DNA of 64,000 nucleotides from Eledone cirrhosa (GCA_964016885.1 OZ024741.1:28593456-28657455), one strand, 5' to 3'. Numbered from the stretch's first letter, positions 53,677 through 63,140 are shown. Program-made: numbers and translations. The notes: a model not told the origin generated them from the sequence alone.

Positions 53677-54010
53677 CTCCAACACTCTACGGACACTGCC
53701 AACCCAAGCATAGTGTCCAACACTCTACCGACACTGCCAACCCAAGCATGGTGTCCAACACTCTACCGACACTGCCAACCCAAGCATGGTGTCCAACACT
53801 CTACCGACACTGCCAACCCAAGCATAGTGTCCAACACTCTACCGACACTGCCAACCCAAGCATGGTGTCCAACACTCTACCGACACTGCCAACCCAAGCA
53901 TGGTGTCCAACACTCTACCGACACTGCCAACCCAAGCATGGTGTCCAACACTCTACCGACACTGCCAACCCAACACCCTAAACAACCACAATAATAATTG
54001 GTTCCACGTT

Positions 54011-54183
54011 TGGCACAAGGCTGCTATTATCCCAGTGTATTAGTGGTACTTTATTTTATCGACCCCGTATGGATGAAAGGCAAAGTTAACCTCGGTAGGA
54101 TTTGAACTCAGAATGGTAAGGGCCGTAACTCTATACGTCAAAGCATGGCGTCCGACCCTCTACCGACATTGCCAATCCACCGC
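54011..54183 (-). mobile_element. tRNA-derived SINE at the right edge of the satellite
   Basis: Minus-strand SINE. The tRNA-like head (A-box region) is at 54140-54183, the B box is the complement of ggatttgaactc (54098-54109), the body carries gaccccgta.ggatgaaagg (54061-54080), and the 3' end is the complement of ggcacaagg near 54012. Its head is 38 nt between the points matching the satellite unit, one base shorter in the C run than the SINE at 55206-55390, and this is the same length as every satellite unit. The tag aaacaaccacaat follows its head (54185-54197) and also follows the last satellite unit (53980-53992). Inference: this is the surviving sister of the SINE copy whose head was amplified. 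Confidence 0.85.
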
Positions 54184-54197
54184 CAAACAACCACAAT

Positions 54198-54700
54198 ACT
54201 AATAATGACATTTTCTGTCGTTAAATGTTTTCCTTATTGTCACCCCCCTCTCTTCTTGTTTGAACCCCTATTATTTGGGACCCGAGCGTAATCAATTTTT
54301 CCAGTAAATTTTATGACTTCAAGGCAATTTTGAAATTAGGCGTCCCATTCAGAAAGAGAAAAGGGCTGCAGTTTGACCATGATTATTCTAGTCACAATAA
54401 TCTGGCTCACACTTGTCCAAAATAACACGACCAAGGCACACTGTGCACATATGATTATGCTTGGAATGAATATCTATCTGTTTTGATGTATATCTCAATA
54501 TCTTTGGTAGAATGTGTTGGATAGAAGAACTAGAGGATTGTGGACAAATCAGCTGCTTAAGCGTTCTATTCATTAATAGGAATGCATTTAAATAAATGAA
54601 AGAACATTATCGAGACAAAGAGAGAATCCATTGCCACATAGAACAACCTGTTGTCTCTTAACTATTTCCCACAAAATAATCTGAAACATTTTGAGTTACC
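54198..54700. other. AT-rich intergenic DNA
   Basis: No gene or named repeat recognised. A 61-codon minus-strand frame at 54388-54573 has no recognisable domain. Confidence 0.5.
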
Positions 54701-54704
54701 ATTT

Positions 54705-55086
54705 ATACTCGAATATAAGCAGTGATATGTAACCAATATGAAGGCGTGTGGCTGAGTGGTTAGAGAATTGAATTCGCAACCGTAAGATTGTGAGTTCGAT
54801 TCCAGGACCGGGTGATGCGTTGTGTCCTTGGGCAAGACACTTTGTTTCACGTTGCTCCTTCTACCTGAAGTTGCGACCGATAGGGATTATTAGCAATATG
54901 AAAAACCAACGGAAACGTTATTTCCTCGGTCCGATTTGACGAAAGTTGATTGACTGTCGATATGTGACCAAAAACCGACGGTAAAATGGGAGGCTGTCTT
55001 ATAAACAATATACTGATTAGCTACCTCGGTTTATAAGTAAGGTTTGGATTTTTGCCTATTTCTCAGATCGACTTATATTCGAGTAT
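54705..55086. mobile_element. Putative non-autonomous inverted-repeat element with nested SINE
   Basis: atactcgaatataag at 54705-54719 is the exact reverse complement of cttatattcgagtat at 55072-55086. Inside, near the right end, is a small hairpin, cttataaac (54998-55006) with gtttataag (55029-55037). The SINE at 54743-54893 lies within it; without the SINE the element would be about 225 bp, a usual MITE size. No transposase is present and I cannot define a target-site duplication. The family is not identified. Confidence 0.5.
54743..54893 (+). mobile_element. tRNA-derived SINE, second family, with 9-bp target-site duplication
   Basis: Starts ggcgtgtggctgagtggtt with an A box at 54749-54759 (TGGCTGAGTGG) and a B box at 54792-54803 (GAGTTCGATTCC), a Leu/Ser-tRNA-like promoter for RNA polymerase III. 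The non-tRNA body contains tgtccttgggcaagacac and tttcacgttgctcc, words I know from cephalopod SINEs. caatatgaa flanks it at 54734-54742 and 54894-54902. It is not a tRNA gene: the cloverleaf does not close and the body continues for about 80 bp. Confidence 0.85.
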
Positions 55087-55205
55087 ATACAGTAAGTGTA
55101 CTGTCTTCAGTAACGAAACATTGGATGTTTCAGAATACAAACCTTGGTTTTAGACATTCATATATAATATAGAATTATTAATTGATGTTATAGTAAAAAC
55201 AATTA

Positions 55206-55390
55206 CGAGCGGTGGATTGGCAGTATCGGTAGAGGGGTCGGACGCCATGCTTTGCAGCAAAGAGTTACGGCTCTTTATGGTCTGAGTTCAAAATCCGCCG
55301 AGGTTAACTTTGCCTTTCATCCTTACGGGGTCGATAAAATAAAGTATCAGTAATACACTGGGATAATTGCTGGCCTTGTGCCAAAAGTAG
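55206..55390 (+). mobile_element. tRNA-derived SINE, same family as the satellite flanks
   Basis: Head ggtggattggcagtatcgg with A-box/D-arm-like sequence from 55217, B box GAGTTCAAAATCC at 55284-55296, then the gaggttaactttgcctttca body, a gggtcgataaaataaagta segment, and the end ctggccttgtgcc. The head from ggattgg to catgctt is the counterpart of the 38-bp satellite unit, in opposite orientation relative to the window. Flanks tagtaaaaacaatta (55191-55205) and tagtaaaaacaatt (55400-55413) are a likely target-site duplication. Confidence 0.88.
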
Positions 55391-55411
55391 AAACAATTAT
55401 AGTAAAAACAA

Positions 55412-55825
55412 TTTAATAGAAAAAGAAAAATTTAGATTGAGAAGAAAGAATGGAATGTAAAATAAGAAAATATAAAAAAACGGAAAAGGGAGGGAAAGGC
55501 AAGGGCTCTAGTATCACGGAAGAATGGGGAGGGGTAATGGGGAGGTTGATTGGGCTCTGGGCATAGGGCGCAACGGTAATGGGGCTGCACCCCGCGGACA
55601 AGACCGTAACTGTATTCCCGCGGACAGACTATCTGTGTAATGTTTTGCAAAGAGTATTAGAAGATATTATGTCTTATGTACTGAGAATACTTTATCGCTG
55701 GAATTTAAATATTTATTTCAGTGTCTTCAAATGTTTGACAAAGTATTCTATTCTAAAACAAAGAAGGAAGATCATTCTTGTTATTCCTCTTCCTAAATTA
55801 CCCAGTATTTACTCTATATATAACA
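55412..55825. other. Purine-rich then unassigned sequence
   Basis: A/G-rich from 55420 to 55530, then mixed sequence. Open frames of 60-100 residues on both strands show no recognisable domain. Confidence 0.4.
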
Positions 55826-55905
55826 TCGAGGTCAACTTTACCTTTCATCCATTTAAGGTCGATAAAAAAGTACCAGTCTAGTACTGGGGTCGATTCTTCC
55901 TCTAT
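55826..55905 (+). mobile_element. SINE body fragment
   Basis: Carries gaggtcaactttacctttca, then aaggtcgataaaaaagtacc and tactggggtcgatt, matching the middle of the cephalopod SINE body. The tRNA-like head is absent. Confidence 0.7.
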
Positions 55906-55920
55906 ATCTCTTTCTCATTT

Positions 55921-56620
55921 CCTTTCTCTTACTCTATCCTTCTCTGGAAGTAATCTACTGTACTCAGACCTGGAGAGGAGATTGGCTCCGCCAGGTTTAA
56001 AATTGCCCTAGAAAAGCCGTATGTCAATATGGCACCATTACAACTCCCCCATGAGTTACCGGTCCATACATGTTTATATAACACATCCGTTATAGTGATA
56101 TTTGTATAAACTAGCAATACTCGTGGAATTTTCACGGTTGTTTTGAAAACTAGATGATTGTTGGATGTTTACAGAGAACCATGAAATATATTTCTTTGAA
56201 ATTGTATTTTTTCTGAAGCGTTTGATTGTTGAGATGGTGTAAAGTCCACTTAAGTAGTAGTGAATGTACGGTCTTTGACTATCTATGAAAAACTCTCTTC
56301 TTCGTTATTCACTTGTCACCTCTTCTAGCTTGAGAGCTGTTATGTTATCTATTATTTCTATCTTTACGTCAAGAAGTAAACAACTGTTACAATGGAACAA
56401 AATGGAAGACAAAATATAATTATAATATCGCCCTCTACCCTTCTCCCTCTCTTTCTTCCATTGCCTAATAGTCCTTGCTATTTCTCTTCACATTTTTGCC
56501 ATTTATAGTCCTTTCCTTTACTTTTCTATACAGCCAGATCTACCCTTCTTTACCTTTTCCCCCTTGTTTTTTCATTAATTTTGTTTGTTATCTTTTTTAA
56601 ATATTTTTAATACTTTTAAT
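55921..56620. other. AT/CT-rich intergenic DNA
   Basis: Pyrimidine-rich pieces at 55900-55945 and 56430-56570. No gene recognised. Confidence 0.4.
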
Positions 56621-56628
56621 ACTTCCAT

Positions 56629-56780
56629 CATAATATGTTTATGTAAAACAGATAACAAAATATTTCCATTGTTGTATAAATTCTGTCTGTAAAATATAGT
56701 CGGCATAATAAGTTTATATATAACAGATAACAAAATATTTCCATCATTGCATAACTTCTGTTTGTAAAATATAGTTGTCA
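56629..56780. repeat. Two-copy tandem repeat, 75-bp period
   Basis: The segment containing gataacaaaatatttccat occurs at 56651 and 56726, and the flanking ...gtaaaatatagt... and cataata words repeat with the same 75-bp offset. A third copy starts at about 56777 and stops. Confidence 0.85.
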
Positions 56781-56899
56781 TAATAGGTGATTAAATTGAA
56801 AAAATCGTAGTAGTTAAAAACAATTATATTATTCTACTGCGGTACAATTACCCCAGTAAATCTTGAACAAATATTAATATGCTTTACTATATCTTTATT

Positions 56900-57121
56900 T
56901 CGGGTGAGGAGCGACACGTTTTGCCCGTTCCGAGTTCGTGAGTAGATCGAGGCCGTGAACGTCCCCGAGACCGCCAGTCGTTCGCTCTACCGGACGGAAG
57001 GAATTGAGTGTAGTTTGTTTCTGCTGCTGGTGCTAGTTATCCTGAGAAAAGAGCAGATGGTGCAATTTAGACCAGCAATCCCAGTAAACGAAATACAAAA
57101 ACTGCTTTCGGCTATGGATTC
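56900..57121 (+). other. Unassigned GC-richer segment with short open frame
   Basis: Base composition rises sharply against its AT-rich surroundings (gaggccgtgaacgtccccga). A plus-strand frame from 56955 reads as ordinary protein (FRPAIPVNEIQKLLSAMDSN) up to the (AC)n tract at 57123. It may be a retrotransposon 5' region or a decayed exon; no family is recognised and no start context or splice site is convincing. Confidence 0.3.
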
Positions 57122-57187
57122 TAACACACACACACACACACACACACGAACCCCCCCCCCCACACGAACCCCCTCCCCCCACACACA
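57122..57187. repeat. (AC)n and poly-C microsatellite
   Basis: acacac run followed by two runs of C (57152-57160 and 57170-57180). Confidence 0.9.
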
Positions 57188-57189
57188 TA

Positions 57190-57960
57190 TGTATAACAAA
57201 CATTTAATATGAAATATCAATCTATCAATCAGTTGCCTAAGGAATAATATAAATCTCTTTCCACAGTTAACATGTTCTCTACATAGACCGTATCACAATC
57301 ATATTCGGCGTCTTTCTGTAGTAATAGCAATAAATTCTACCTGTGAAAGCAACGTATATTTGATATTTTGAATACAAATAAATCCCAACACTCTATTAAT
57401 TCAAATACTATTGTAATTCCATAAACTCTATCAAAAGAAGTTGGCAGTGTAATTTATTGGTGTACATTATAGCAGTAGGTGTTTTTGTTCCGTGGCACTT
57501 ATTTAGAGCTAGGTGAACTGGTAATTTCAGAGTTAAGAACTATACCAATACGAACTGCCGATCATTCTAGTATTAACTTTTGCTTAATTAAATACATAAC
57601 CTTACATACTTATCTTGTAATAGGAATGTAATATATCGTATTTATGACATTTTATATAATAAAAAAAAAAAAAGAAGTGTCTGCCATTGCATTGATTCTC
57701 GCAGCTCGTAATTTCATCAGATCTTTCAATAATTGATATTTACGTAATCTATTTGCTTATATATATATATGTGTAATCTTTCTCTTATTGCAATATACAG
57801 CAATATTGATATCTCCATATTATTTCCATGCTTTCAACAAATGTAATCTCTTCTACAACAATGGTGGATTGCTACCAGTATATGGGAGAGCGGCTCAGAG
57901 AGGCTTTGTTCACAATGCCATGGAATTTTCATAGAAAAATACGATTTACCGTTGCCTTCC
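57190..57960. other. AT-rich intergenic DNA
   Basis: Includes an A run at 57660-57674 and short (TA)n near 57760. No gene recognised. Confidence 0.4.
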
Positions 57961-57963
57961 TTC

Positions 57964-58262
57964 AGGTTAGGGTTAGGGCTAGGGCAAGGGTTAGGGTTAG
58001 GGATAGGGCTATAGCTAGGGCAATCGTTAGGGTTAAGGCTAGGGTAAGGGTTAGGGTTAGGGTTAGGTTTAGGGCTAGGGTTAAGGTTAGGGTCAGGGTT
58101 AGGGCTAGGGAAATCGTTAGGGTTAGGGCTAGGGTAAGGGTTAGGGTTAAGGTTAGGGTTAGGGCAAGAGTTAGTGTTAGGGCTAGGGCTGGGGTTAAGG
58201 TTAGGGTTAGGTATTGGGTTGGAGTTTTGATTAGGCATTGGGTTAGGTTTAAGTTTAAGGTT
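57964..58262 (+). repeat. Degenerate telomere-like (TTAGGG)n tract
   Basis: About 300 bp of hexamers, mainly TTAGGG and GTTAGG with variants CTAGGG, CAAGGG, TAAGGG, ATAGGG and TTAAGG. A 90-bp (15-hexamer) internal duplication is visible from atcgttag at 58023 and 58113. Six-base periodicity keeps frames open on both strands (RVRVRARV and LTLTLALT), which is not coding. TTAGGG is the usual telomere repeat in molluscs, so this is an interstitial telomere-like sequence. Confidence 0.85.
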
Positions 58263-58299
58263 AATACAACTAACAAGATACAAGGTAATCTCTGAACCA

Positions 58300-58530
58300 T
58301 CCAGCGCATGCATTTGTTTACTTGACGTTGCATGCAGTTTGTTTTGCCAGCGTCCAAGAAGAGTCGAAGGAACTGTGCTGCAGCCTCCACTCTATGCAGC
58401 ACTTCCTCAACTTTGCAGTTGTTTTCCAGGAGAGTTATGTCATATGTGTAAGTTATTTCAAGTAGAACCGAACTTCTATAAGATGTCGGATGCTTTGTCG
58501 ACGATTTAGCACTACAATTATTTTCAACAC
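58300..58530 (-). pseudogene. LINE reverse-transcriptase fragment (catalytic-box part)
   Basis: The minus strand reads HPTSYRSSVLLEITYTYDI, then TLLENNCKVEEVLHRVEAAA and FLDAGKTNCM. The usual YADDITLLEN box appears here as YTYDITLLEN, so one catalytic position is altered. It is the continuation of the fragment at 59040-59260, from which it is separated by about 500 bp of microsatellite. The clade is uncertain (RTE/Ingi-like wording). Confidence 0.75.
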
Positions 58531-58932
58531 GCTGAGACGTGTGTGTATATGTGTGTGCGTGTGTGTATGTGTATATGTATAGGTTTATATGTATGACTAT
58601 ATAAATATAAACGTGCAAACACAGACACACTTACAGAAATACTCACTGACAGACATACATTCACGCAAATACACACATATATTCATACAAACACACACAC
58701 ACATCCATTTACACAAACACACGCATACACATACACCCACACACACATACACCCCCACACACATACACATACACCGACACACACATACAATACACCCACA
58801 CACACATACATATACACACATACACATGCACATACACACACACACACACACATACACACATACACGCGCACACAGCGTAGCAAATGGAACGCCAACCACC
58901 GTTTTGCTATAGTTCTTTCACCATCCTCTTCC

Positions 58933-59028
<96 letters not shown>
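58531..59028. repeat. (AC)n / (ACAT)n microsatellite cluster
   Basis: Mixed TGTG, ACAC and CATA tracts from 58531 to 58880, a short unique piece at 58880-58935, then pure (AC)n at 58937-59026. Cys/Val- and His/Thr-rich frames are artefacts. Confidence 0.92.
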
Positions 59029-59039
59029 TGTGTGACGGA

Positions 59040-59260
59040 TAAGAGTCGGTCACATTTTCATATAGATTATTCCGTGTGATGGTGCAATGACATTACGCAG
59101 TGCATCATCAAGGCATATCACAAACGGGACAGGGGCCAGAAGATCTCCCTGGAGGATTCCTGTATCAATGGAAAGTAAATCTGAGATTCCCTCGGATGTC
59201 ACCACAAGTGCTGAAAAATTCCCATACATGAGTTTAATTGCATTCACGATCTGATGGGTA
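59040..59260 (-). pseudogene. LINE reverse-transcriptase fragment (motif B part)
   Basis: The minus strand reads [19 protein letters not shown], then DTGILQGDLLAPVPFVICLD and ALRNVIAPSHG. The QGDxLAPxxFVICLD segment is RT motif B/4. With 58300-58530 it makes one minus-strand RT, broken by the microsatellite cluster. Confidence 0.8.
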
Positions 59261-59279
59261 TTCCATAAAGATATATATC

Positions 59280-59617
<338 letters not shown>

Positions 59618-59620
<3 letters not shown>

Positions 59621-59755
59621 AAAGTGGTCAAGAAGGCATTAACCACCTAAGCCAAAAAAACAAGTCAAGCTAAACAGGTCAAACAAAATAAATGATAAAA
59701 TCATATATATATATATATATACATATACACATATATAACCGACCTGGACCCATTG
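59618..59755 (+). repeat. Direct repeat, copy 1
   Basis: gaaaaagtggtcaagaag, then caagtcaagctaaacaggtc at 59661, ataaatgataaaatcatata, (TA)n and ataaccgacctg. The same order recurs 613 bp later. Confidence 0.85.
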
Positions 59756-60239
59756 GAATTGATGGTAAAATGTATGACACCTAAATCAATAATACTGTCT
59801 GCTTAAAACTATAAGCTTTTGGTATAATGATCGAACAAGGAATATCCCGTTATCAACAGGTATTTTGTTCTGCGCCAACTTTATAAATGACGTAGAGCTT
59901 TGTAAAAGCACATGCGAAACTCACAAGGGGAAAACCCCAGATTTTGGCAAATGAATTCAGTATGTGTAAATCATACAAAAAAATTGCATAAATAGCACAA
60001 ATCGAATAAGCACTCAATCGGGTAGTTTTTAAAAGAAACTTATGCAATTAATCTGTCAATAGAATTATTAACAGGTTAATTGTAAGACTCGGGAGATTAA
60101 TACAAATATAAATTCAGCGATAATTGCATTTCGGCAGGTAGAAAAAGCGAAACGAAACGCAAAATCAGAGTTATGCTGGCAAGCGCTCTATAGTAAAAAA
60201 AAAAACAGAGCTAAACATATGTGTTAAAACACCATACAA
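59756..60239. other. Unassigned DNA between direct repeats
   Basis: About 480 bp, AT-rich. A 64-codon minus-strand frame (59853-60047) has no recognisable domain. Confidence 0.4.
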
Positions 60240-60312
60240 ACTGAAAAAGTGGTAAAAGAACAAGCCCAAAAAACAAGTCAAGCTAAACAGGTCAAACAAA
60301 ATAAATGATAAA

Positions 60313-60400
<88 letters not shown>

Positions 60401-60416
60401 CACATATATAACCGAC

Positions 60417-60420
<4 letters not shown>
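60240..60420 (+). repeat. Direct repeat, copy 2, with expanded (TA)n
   Basis: Same words as copy 1 (caagtcaagctaaacaggtc at 60274, ataaccgacctg at its end), with (TA)n grown to about 80 bp (60314-60394). Confidence 0.85.

Positions 60421-60468
<48 letters not shown>
60421..60468. repeat. (TA)n microsatellite
   Basis: Pure TA run directly after the second direct repeat. Confidence 0.95.
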
Positions 60469-60469
<1 letters not shown>

Positions 60470-60580
60470 GATATTAAATAAATGGAAATTATATTTATAA
60501 AACCATATTTATTTCATTATATATATTTCAGGGATATCATATTAAAAATATGTTATGCCTTCTTCAGACAAAATACAATA
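60469..60580 (-). mobile_element. Putative retroelement 3' end, family X copy 1
   Basis: On the minus strand CTGAAGAAGGCATAACAT is followed by CCTGAAATATATATAATGAA, then AAATAAATATGG and a (TA)n tract. The same order of words is found at 63141-63245. The family is unknown; the arrangement recalls tails of retroelements, but this is inference. Confidence 0.4.
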
Positions 60581-60674
60581 TAAACAGTCTTATAAATAGA
60601 TAGATTCGACATACCTTTCAACTTCGACTTGCATTTGAAAAGTTGATTTGGTAGTGAAAAATATTATGGACAGT

Positions 60675-60851
60675 TATAAAAAGAAAGAAAGAAAGAAAGA
60701 AAGAAAAACGAAGAAAAAGAAGAAATGCATGCAACTAAATAGAGAGAGATAGATAAAGAGAGATAGATAGAGAGAAGAAATTCATGTAAAAAAACAGAGA
60801 GAGATATATAGAGAGAGGAAAAAACACAGAGGGAGATAGATAGAGAGAGAC

Positions 60852-60885
<34 letters not shown>

Positions 60886-60945
60886 AAATATAGAGAGATA
60901 GATATAGATAGAGATAGAGAGAAAGAAAATAGGTAGTTGGGCACC
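60675..60945. repeat. (GAAA)n / (GATA)n / (GA)n purine-rich tract
   Basis: Successive gaaagaaagaaag, agatagatagag and gagagagaga runs. Confidence 0.9.
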
Positions 60946-60965
60946 AGTTGAATGACGTATCAATG

Positions 60966-60999
60966 ATATATTTATTTATTTATTTATTTATTTATTTAG
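60966..60999. repeat. (TTTA)n microsatellite
   Basis: Seven or so TTTA units. Confidence 0.95.
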
Positions 61000-62230
61000 C
61001 TCTAGTATTAATGTAGAGAGAGATATATGTGGTTAGGAGAGAAAACAGCCGTTACATAGAGAGAAAAAAAAAATATCCAGACATAAACGAGGCAGATTTA
61101 AAACATTATGTTTCATCAATGTAAAAATATCAATTCGTATAAATCAGGCATTATAATGTAAATATCAGTATTCATGAATGAGACACGTATCAATAATGTG
61201 TGAAAAATAATGATCATATGTCTAGTTTAAAATTCCTAGGTTTATATCAGAGTTGAGATAAAATAGAAGGTTATACCAGATTCGATACTATAGACATCCA
61301 TGTGAATTTACGTGATCAGCTCTGCAAATTCCTATTTCACACGAAAACATTCTCATTGTGCTATAAAAATTCTAGTATACATATATGTGTACATACACAC
61401 AAATATATATGGAGTCTACATTAATTTTAACAATACTATTCTTGTCTTTACTCTACATGATTATCGTTCAAGCATAAATAGAGAACAGATATCAATATAT
61501 CAATAAAAATATCAGAAACAAAAAAATAAACAAAAAACAAAAAAATATAAAAAATAAAAAATATTAAAAATATTAAAAATAAAAATAAAACATAGTATGC
61601 CCCGCAAATCAACCACAGAGATCAACCCTTCAAAGTTAATTGACAATATATTGCCAAGTTCTTTATAAGCATCAGAATCAAAAGCAAACAAAACCAAAAA
61701 TTATTTACCAAATCCTGTCTAGCAGAAAACATTCCAAAAGTTTAGGATACCCATTTGATCTACAGATGTTCTTATATTTAATATAGAAGTTTATCTAGTG
61801 TAAAATTTATTCGATATATTTGGAGCATCAGCTTTTAGGGTAGTTTAATTATTCATGAAGAATGTTTAAAATAAAAAAGAAATCGAAAGATTTATCGGCG
61901 AGTTTCATAAATAATTATAAATCAAACTAAATATACTACATTTTAAATTTATATTTATATTTAAAAGTTGAGTTCAATCTATGTCTGCAGCAACTGAATA
62001 AATTTGTCCGTAAATTAAGGGAATTTTTAGATTTTAGTATAAAGAATATCTCCTCCGCGCAGAGGTCACATGTCTCAGAGGATGAATTAAAAGGAATCCC
62101 TCTTGAGACTATATTCCAAGCCGTTTATTCCATTTATTTAATATCGTAAATATACTCCAAATACTTGTTGAGTGCTTTTATATCAGTTATAAATATTTAC
62201 TCGTTGTAACCCAACAATTTAAATAAAACT
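61000..62230. other. AT-rich intergenic DNA
   Basis: An A/T-only low-complexity run lies at 61500-61590 (aaaaatattaaaaat). No gene or named repeat seen. Confidence 0.45.
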
Positions 62231-62231
62231 T

Positions 62232-62235
<4 letters not shown>

Positions 62236-62285
<50 letters not shown>
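62236..62285. repeat. (TA)n microsatellite
   Basis: Pure TA run followed by acacacac. Confidence 0.95.
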
Positions 62286-62293
<8 letters not shown>

Positions 62294-62406
62294 ACGGAAA
62301 AAAAAATATATATATACAACAGCAAAAAGAATAGGTAAATATTTAAATTATATTTTTTTGTATTTATTTGAAAGATTGTTTGAATTTTACTTGCTCCTCT
62401 TATCTC

Positions 62407-62410
<4 letters not shown>

Positions 62411-62491
<81 letters not shown>
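62411..62491. repeat. (TA)n microsatellite
   Basis: About 40 TA units. Confidence 0.95.
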
Positions 62492-62494
<3 letters not shown>

Positions 62495-63078
62495 AATACA
62501 ATATCGGAGAAAGCTTTTTAGCGATACTCCGGCCAAATTCCAACTCACTCAACAAACATTAGGAGATAAGTGATTATATTCCCAATTATGCGTTCGGGGT
62601 GCTAACTAAAAGTATTGCGTGGAAAATTGGCTGTATTATTTCATATGAGACATATCTAATATATCTCTTCCCAGACGGACGTCTCGTTTCATTATAGGAT
62701 TCCTACAATTTGGGTGAAATTATACCAATTTATGTAGGAGCTTGTATACCATCAATAGATATATATTCAAGTGGGCTCCTATAATTCATCAGTGGGTGCC
62801 CCAATAATACTAATATTGATAATCTAACCAAATCAGTATTTAGCGATAATCATCATCCTCTGTGCCTGAGGTATCTGTCAGTTTGCCAGTTCAGCAGTTT
62901 TAAAGAAGTGCTCAAACTGATTCAAAAATGAGGAAGTAAATTACCGCCAAAAAAACAATACATGCGCATGACAATGAATTCTGAAATGAATTTAGGCCAC
63001 GTGCTAAGAACTCAATTGTAAATTGAAAAAATATCTATGTGTGTACAACATTTGATGACACACACAGATATTTTCTCG

Positions 63079-63080
<2 letters not shown>
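62492..63080. other. Unassigned intergenic DNA
   Basis: Mixed-complexity sequence with no recognisable coding frame. Confidence 0.4.

Positions 63081-63140
<60 letters not shown>
63081..63140. repeat. (TA)n microsatellite
   Basis: About 30 TA units, abutting the putative element at 63141. Confidence 0.95.

Larger units (their letters stand above)
8860..53975 (+). repeat. 45-kb satellite of a 38-bp SINE-head-derived unit, about 1,187 copies
   Basis: The whole interval is head-to-tail copies of a 38-bp unit. Landmarks in order are CCAACACTCTACC, GACACTGCCAACCC and AAGCATGGTGT. The unit aligns without gaps to 54142-54179 in the head of the right-flanking SINE, with 33 of 38 identical; the differences are c>t, g>a, c>a, t>c and t>c. 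It corresponds, in reverse complement, to the 5' half of the tRNA-like region (A box), without the B box. Common variants are CATAGTGT, CATGTGGTCC, CATGATGT, ACACAGCC, CCAAAGTAT and AACAGTCT. Edge units are the most diverged (ctctacagac at 8881 and 8919). Because 38 is not a multiple of three, translation cycles through all frames with a 38-residue period; no stop exists in the consensus plus strand, so long spurious ORFs appear (up to 696 residues). No spacers, genes or other insertions interrupt it. Confidence 0.97.

Noticed and set aside
8860..53975. CRISPR array (38-bp direct repeats)
   Set aside because: Repeats are directly adjacent with no spacers, no cas genes are present, and the flanks are eukaryotic SINEs.
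8860..53975. Centromeric satellite identity
   Set aside because: Array size and homogeneity would allow it, but no CENP-B-like box or positional information is available from the sequence, so no centromere claim is made.
8947..53994. Many long open frames with 38-residue repeats (up to 696 residues, e.g. 10505-12595)
   Set aside because: All three plus frames of the 38-bp unit lack stops, so open frames arise automatically. The reading frame shifts every unit and there is no start context, signal or domain.
54743..54815. Functional tRNA gene
   Set aside because: A and B boxes are present, but the cloverleaf does not close and the sequence continues into a SINE body bounded by a target-site duplication.
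55206..55300. Functional tRNA gene
   Set aside because: A tRNA-like head with a degenerate D arm and an imperfect B box (GAGTTCAAAATCC) is joined to a SINE body.
57828..58630. Arg/Val-rich (plus) and Leu/Thr-rich (minus) proteins
   Set aside because: They are produced by the six-base telomere-like repeat, which keeps its frame on both strands. Only the minus-strand part above about 58300 is real RT-derived sequence.
60664..60963. Ser/Leu-rich minus-strand protein
   Set aside because: It is a translation of GA/GATA purine-rich simple repeats.
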